DNA of 18,024 bases from Thermaceae bacterium (lineage in GTDB: Bacteria > Deinococcota > Deinococci > Deinococcales > Marinithermaceae): positions 1 to 18,024 of the forward strand of contig WFXV01000194.1 of the NCBI GenBank assembly GCA_015490435.1. The letters are read 5' to 3'. Below the pieces are notes generated by a model. It ran no database searches. It saw only the letters and a list, made by a program, of their open reading frames with translations, and was not told the origin of the DNA. The number at the start of each line of letters is the position of its first letter. The stretch's first letter is position 1. The position numbers and the translations under genes are program-made. Positions 15,620 through 18,024 of the stretch are shown here, one piece after another.

Positions 15620-15884
15620 CCCGCTCCGCCTCCCGGCGCCGGTCCTCGAGGAGCTCGGAGGCCAGGTCGCCCTCGACCCCGGCCATCTCCTGCCAGATCG
15701 CTTCCTCCACGGCCTCGAACCGCTCGAGCACCAGACGGTCGCCCTCGCGGCGGATGACCAGCCGGTCGCCGGGTGCAAGGCCCAGGGCACGCCGGAGCGA
15801 GGCCGGCACGACCAGGCGGCCGTGGCGGTCGAGCTGGACCAGGGCGGCCTCGGAAGTCTGGTCGGACATTGCCTCTATGGTCAT
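15612..15884 (-). CDS. vapB: AbrB/MazE-fold antitoxin (VapB-like)
   Basis: 90-residue antitoxin. Residues 15-56 (VQLDRHGRLVVPASLRRALG and on to a Val-Leu-Glu strand) form the swapped-hairpin AbrB/SpoVT DNA-binding domain. The acidic and basic C-terminal half (about 57-90) would wrap around the PIN toxin. It would neutralise the toxin and repress its own promoter. The first ATG at 15884 lies six bases after a TAGGAT box, which fits a leaderless transcript. A second ATG at 15869 has AGAGG just before it and is the alternative start. Its stop lies eight bases inside the toxin gene. Confidence 0.87.
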   Translation of the reverse strand: MTIEAMSDQTSEAALVQLDRHGRLVVPASLRRALGLAPGDRLVIRREGDRLVLERFEAVEEAIWQEMAGVEGDLASELLEDRRREAERDG

Positions 15885-15890
15885 AATGTT

Positions 15891-15896
15891 ATCCTA
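15891..15896 (-). promoter_or_regulatory. Candidate leaderless -10 element of the vapBC operon
   Basis: TAGGAT on the minus strand, six bases before the ATG at 15884. It fits the TANNNT pattern of leaderless promoters known in Deinococcota. No convincing -35 hexamer is seen 16-18 bases upstream. Confidence 0.45.
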
Positions 15897-15926
15897 CCCC
15901 GGAAGCGCCTCAGTCATGGCGGATTA

Positions 15927-15948
15927 CTCACTAACGGATATTAGTGAG
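15927..15948. promoter_or_regulatory. Candidate operator: 8-bp inverted repeat upstream of vapBC
   Basis: CTCACTAA (15927-15934) and TTAGTGAG (15941-15948) are perfect inverted arms around CGGATA. The site lies 43-64 bases before the antitoxin start, just upstream of the candidate promoter. AbrB-fold antitoxins typically bind such dyads to repress their own operon. Confidence 0.5.
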
Positions 15949-16051
15949 CATTATTTTACCCCCTCGCTCCGGGTTCCCGCGGTTACGTATTGCGCTACTC
16001 GGACCCAAGGCTATTGAGCGGATGCGGGAGGAAAACCTTCTGCGTTCCGCT

Positions 16052-16069
16052 TAAGTGGTTGACCACTTA
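16052..16069. repeat. 18-bp near-perfect palindrome between abiEii and vapB
   Basis: TAAGTGGTTGACCACTTA: 8-bp perfect arms around a TG centre. It begins 26 bases downstream of the abiEii stop and lies about 170 bases before vapB. The two-base centre is too small for a terminator loop and no T-run follows on either strand, so a protein-binding site is more likely than a terminator. Confidence 0.6.
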
Positions 16070-16094
16070 GCTTGTGGCTGGGGCAGGTTCTGGA

Positions 16095-16952
16095 TCAACA
16101 GGCGTCGTTGCTCAACATCCGGTAAAAGGCGGCTACCCGGTCGAACCACACGTCGATTTCGGGCGGTTCCAGGCCCGATAACCCTGCTTCCTCCTTGAAG
16201 GGCGAAGCCCAACCCTTGGGAGGCTTCTCCAGTTGGTCGGGGATCTCGTGCGTGCCGTGAAGGCTGAAGACCGCCTCCATCTCCGCGCGGATCCTGGCCG
16301 GAGCCTCGGGGTCGTCCTCCAGCTCGAGGGTGAGCAGGGCGAGATCGACCAGATCCTTCACCCGGCTCCGGCATTCCCGGGGGCGCGTGTACGCGTGGAC
16401 CTTGTCGGCATAGTGGCGAGGCAGGGCGACGGCCCGAACCGTGGGAGGTTCTATCCCGGCGAACTCGAGTGATGAAGGCAGCGTCAGCTCCTGGACCGAT
16501 TCGGGTCCCAGCGGCTCCATGACGACATCCACCGGGAACCGTTCGAAGGTGCGTCCTGCCAGGATCGCCTCGACGCTGAACCGATGGGCCCCGGGTTCCT
16601 GGGGTGATCTTTCCGTTTCCGACGCGTAGACCTTGAAGCGGAAGAAGTCGCCGAGGTCGCGCCCGGCGGCTTCCTGGAGGGCGTCGCGCAGCGTGGACTC
16701 CTCTCCCCTGAAGGCGAGGTCCAGGTCCTTGGTCACGCGCCTGACTAGAACGTATTGCACCAGGGCGAAGGCTCCCTTGAGCACGAAGGAGCTGGCCGAG
16801 GGGTCCGGATCCGGGGAAAAGAGCCGGGCGGCGAAGCGCTGGAAGGCGACGCGCTTGCGCAGGTAGGCGAGCGGCTGCCCCGTCTCTGTGCTTTCCTTGT
16901 AGAGGCGGTCCTCCAAGGCTTGGCGGAAAGCCTGGGAGTCTTGGTACCTCAT
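16095..16952 (-). CDS. abiEii: AbiEii-type nucleotidyltransferase toxin
   Basis: 285-residue protein of the AbiEii/AbiGii family (DUF1814, nucleotidyltransferase fold). In the AbiE system the toxin halts growth, and relatives transfer nucleotides to tRNA acceptor ends. Family motifs are visible: VLKGAFAL at 57-64, the metal-binding KDLDLAF with Asp76 and Asp78, a later Asp142 in VDVVME, a lysine at 184 (ADKVHAY), and KDLVDL at 199-204. The glycine-rich motif has Lys-Gly-Ala where many members have Lys-Gly-Gly. The ATG at 16952 overlaps the antitoxin stop as ATGA, the usual antitoxin-first, co-translated arrangement. The system acts as a type IV toxin-antitoxin and as an abortive-infection phage defence. 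Confidence 0.88.
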   Translation of the reverse strand: MRYQDSQAFRQALEDRLYKESTETGQPLAYLRKRVAFQRFAARLFSPDPDPSASSFVLKGAFALVQYVLVRRVTKDLDLAFRGEESTLRDALQEAAGRDLGDFFRFKVYASETERSPQEPGAHRFSVEAILAGRTFERFPVDVVMEPLGPESVQELTLPSSLEFAGIEPPTVRAVALPRHYADKVHAYTRPRECRSRVKDLVDLALLTLELEDDPEAPARIRAEMEAVFSLHGTHEIPDQLEKPPKGWASPFKEEAGLSGLEPPEIDVWFDRVAAFYRMLSNDAC

Positions 16953-17572
16953 GCGCGGAGGTTCTCCGCTTCGATCGCGGCCAGGGCCCTGCGGAGCCGC
17001 CGCCGCGCTGCGCCGGGCAGCCCTTCGGAGGCACGCTCCAGCCGTTTCCGGGTCACCAGGCCTCGCGAGAGGGCCTGGTGCAGGGCGGTTACCAGGTGCT
17101 CGGGAGAGATCCGCGGGCTCCGGGCCACGTCGAGGAGCGTCCGTAGGGGGCTGGTCACCAGGTAGCCCGAGCGCTCCTCGAGGTCCTCAGGAGGCAGGTC
17201 GGCCCGGTGGAGGTTCACGCCCTTCGGCCGCTTGCGTTCGAACCGGCGGGGCACGGTGAGGTGGTAGCGGTCGGGGACCAGGTCCGAGAGCTCGTGAATC
17301 GAGAGGGCGGTCTCGTGGGAGAAGGCGGCCGGGCCCCAGGGATTTTGGGCCCAGAGCGCAATGCGGATGAGGTCTTCGTCGAGAGGGCGTGGCGCGAAGG
17401 TCAGGCGGTAGATCCCCTTGGCCACGCGCTCCCATTCGCCGATCTTCACTCGGTGCGAGGCCGCCCTACGGCTGAAGCCGAGCTCCTTGGCTTCCTCGAA
17501 GCGGAAGAGCCCGCCCCTGGTCAGGGCGATCTGATAGAGACGCCGTTCGCGATCCGATCGGGTTCCCGGCAC
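16949..17572 (-). CDS. abiEi: AbiEi-type antitoxin and transcriptional repressor
   Basis: 207-residue partner of AbiEii. Residues 8-57 form the winged-helix domain (YQIALTRGGLFRFEEAKELG, then RRAASHRVKIGEWERVAKGIYRL) that binds DNA. The C-terminal part (about 75-200) matches the AbiEi antitoxin domain, with SHETALSIHELSDLVPDRYH and TSPLRTLLDVAR. AbiEi counteracts the toxin without stable binding and represses its own operon at paired inverted repeats. Two such repeats lie just upstream. The GTG at 17572 has no ribosome site but sits six bases after a TAGACT box, indicating leaderless translation. It is 81 bases downstream of the stop of the next minus-strand gene, so it probably has its own promoter. 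Confidence 0.86.
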   Translation of the reverse strand: MPGTRSDRERRLYQIALTRGGLFRFEEAKELGFSRRAASHRVKIGEWERVAKGIYRLTFAPRPLDEDLIRIALWAQNPWGPAAFSHETALSIHELSDLVPDRYHLTVPRRFERKRPKGVNLHRADLPPEDLEERSGYLVTSPLRTLLDVARSPRISPEHLVTALHQALSRGLVTRKRLERASEGLPGAARRRLRRALAAIEAENLRA

Positions 17573-17578
17573 GGGAAA

Positions 17579-17605
17579 AGTCTAACACCAATGCGTTAGA
17601 TGCAA
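17579..17605 (-). promoter_or_regulatory. Candidate abiE promoter
   Basis: On the minus strand, TTGCAT (17605-17600) and TAGACT (17584-17579) are separated by 15 bases. TAGACT ends six bases before the GTG start, so the transcript should begin at or next to the start codon. The spacer is short for a standard promoter; the -10 element alone may suffice. Confidence 0.45.
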
Positions 17606-17631
17606 GGGCGGATTGTTACATTTCACGTAAC
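17581..17631. promoter_or_regulatory. Two inverted repeats at the abiE promoter, candidate AbiEi operators
   Basis: IR1 is TCTAAC (17581-17586) / GTTAGA (17595-17600) and covers most of the -10 box and the spacer. IR2 is GTTAC (17615-17619) / GTAAC (17627-17631), just upstream of the -35. Half-sites share GTTA. AbiEi of Streptococcus is known to autorepress by binding two inverted repeats at its promoter, and this arrangement matches that design. Confidence 0.55.
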
Positions 17632-17653
17632 GTTCCTTCCTCGCACGGGGCCC

Positions 17654-18024
17654 TCAAGCCATGGGCGGGGTCTCAAGGTGGACCTCCTCGCGCCAGTCCG
17701 GGGCCGGGGCCACCTCGAAAGACGTCTCGGAATACACCGGAATCGCGCGATCGCTTCCTTCGTAGAGCACGACGAGCACCGGACGGCTCGGGCGCGCGGG
17801 GAGCCGGTCGAGCGCTTCGAGCAGGCGGAGGCCGGGCAGGCCGGAGCGGGCGAGGAACGCCCGCTTTTCCTCCCGGTGGGGATCGGTTCCCCTGGGGAGG
17901 TAGACCCAGGCCAGGGGCGGGCGGGGATCCCGGGCATGGCCGAGGACCGCTTCCGCGAAGGCGCGGGGGTGGTCGAAGCGCCGTGCGAGCTCCTGGGCCA
18001 GGGCCTCGATGCGCTGGGGTTGGG
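17654..18024 (-). CDS. Unrecognised protein, 3' end only
   Basis: The last 123 codons of a minus-strand gene whose start lies beyond the right edge. The C-terminal end reads RIEALAQELARRFDHPRAF, then a predicted strand PLAWVYLPRG, a helix-rich part around GLRLLEALDRLP, a strand RPVLVVLYEG, and an end SETSFEVAPAPDWREEVHLE before a short tail. Third codon positions are strongly G/C, as in the neighbours, which supports it as a real gene. The alternating strands and helices suggest an alpha/beta fold. I do not recognise the family and see no catalytic motif. The stop is 81 bases upstream of abiEi on the same strand; the inverted repeats in between suggest that the two are regulated separately. 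Confidence 0.6.
   Translation of the reverse strand, partial: QPQRIEALAQELARRFDHPRAFAEAVLGHARDPRPPLAWVYLPRGTDPHREEKRAFLARSGLPGLRLLEALDRLPARPSRPVLVVLYEGSDRAIPVYSETSFEVAPAPDWREEVHLETPPMA

Noticed and set aside
15620..15790. Upstream extension of the PIN toxin
   Set aside because: It overlaps the antitoxin in another frame and adds a Ser/Arg-rich leader; the ATG at 15619 gives the standard PIN length.
1..18024. CRISPR arrays, insertion sequences, complete tRNA or rRNA genes
   Set aside because: No regularly spaced repeats, transposase motifs or cloverleaf patterns were found on reading through both strands.

Overview
The window is a GC-rich bacterial segment, around 65-70% G+C in the backbone genes with several clearly poorer patches. 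GC-rich codon use, promoters that look leaderless (a TANNNT box six bases before a start codon) and a XerD-like recombinase would suit the Deinococcota, perhaps the Thermus/Oceanithermus group. That is inference; no rRNA or other phylogenetic marker is present.

Layout. At 1-362 lies a perfect 133-bp inverted repeat that folds the left end back on itself, most likely an assembly or amplification chimera. Next, on the minus strand, is an AddAB-type recombination nuclease pair: addB-like (1354-3927), followed with a 4-bp overlap by a 5' fragment of addA-like (to the left edge). A divergent spacer (3928-4259) separates it from a plus-strand operon of three genes (4260-11262): a gamma-class N6-adenine methyltransferase, a separately encoded target-recognition protein, and a PLD-nuclease/SNF2-helicase fusion. 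Together these look like a compact restriction-modification system related in parts to DISARM and Eco57I-like systems. A 600-bp gap (11263-11870) holds a probable frameshifted remnant of a small protein. The rest is on the minus strand: a two-gene NatAB-like ABC exporter (11871-13837) preceded by a foldable leader region, a tyrosine recombinase (14133-15167), a VapBC-like toxin-antitoxin pair (15230-15884), an AbiEi/AbiEii pair (16095-17572), and the 3' end of an unrecognised gene (17654-18024).

How it fits together. The methyltransferase and recognition protein would mark host DNA, and the helicase-nuclease would translocate on and cut unmarked DNA. AddAB could degrade the resulting ends. 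The recombinase and two toxin-antitoxin modules give the region the look of a defence/mobility island. The strongest candidate for a poorly described system is the three-gene operon. Its methyltransferase is split from its recognition domain by an ATGA overlap with a textbook ribosome binding site, and G+C drops across the recognition region and the helicase tail, suggesting module exchange.
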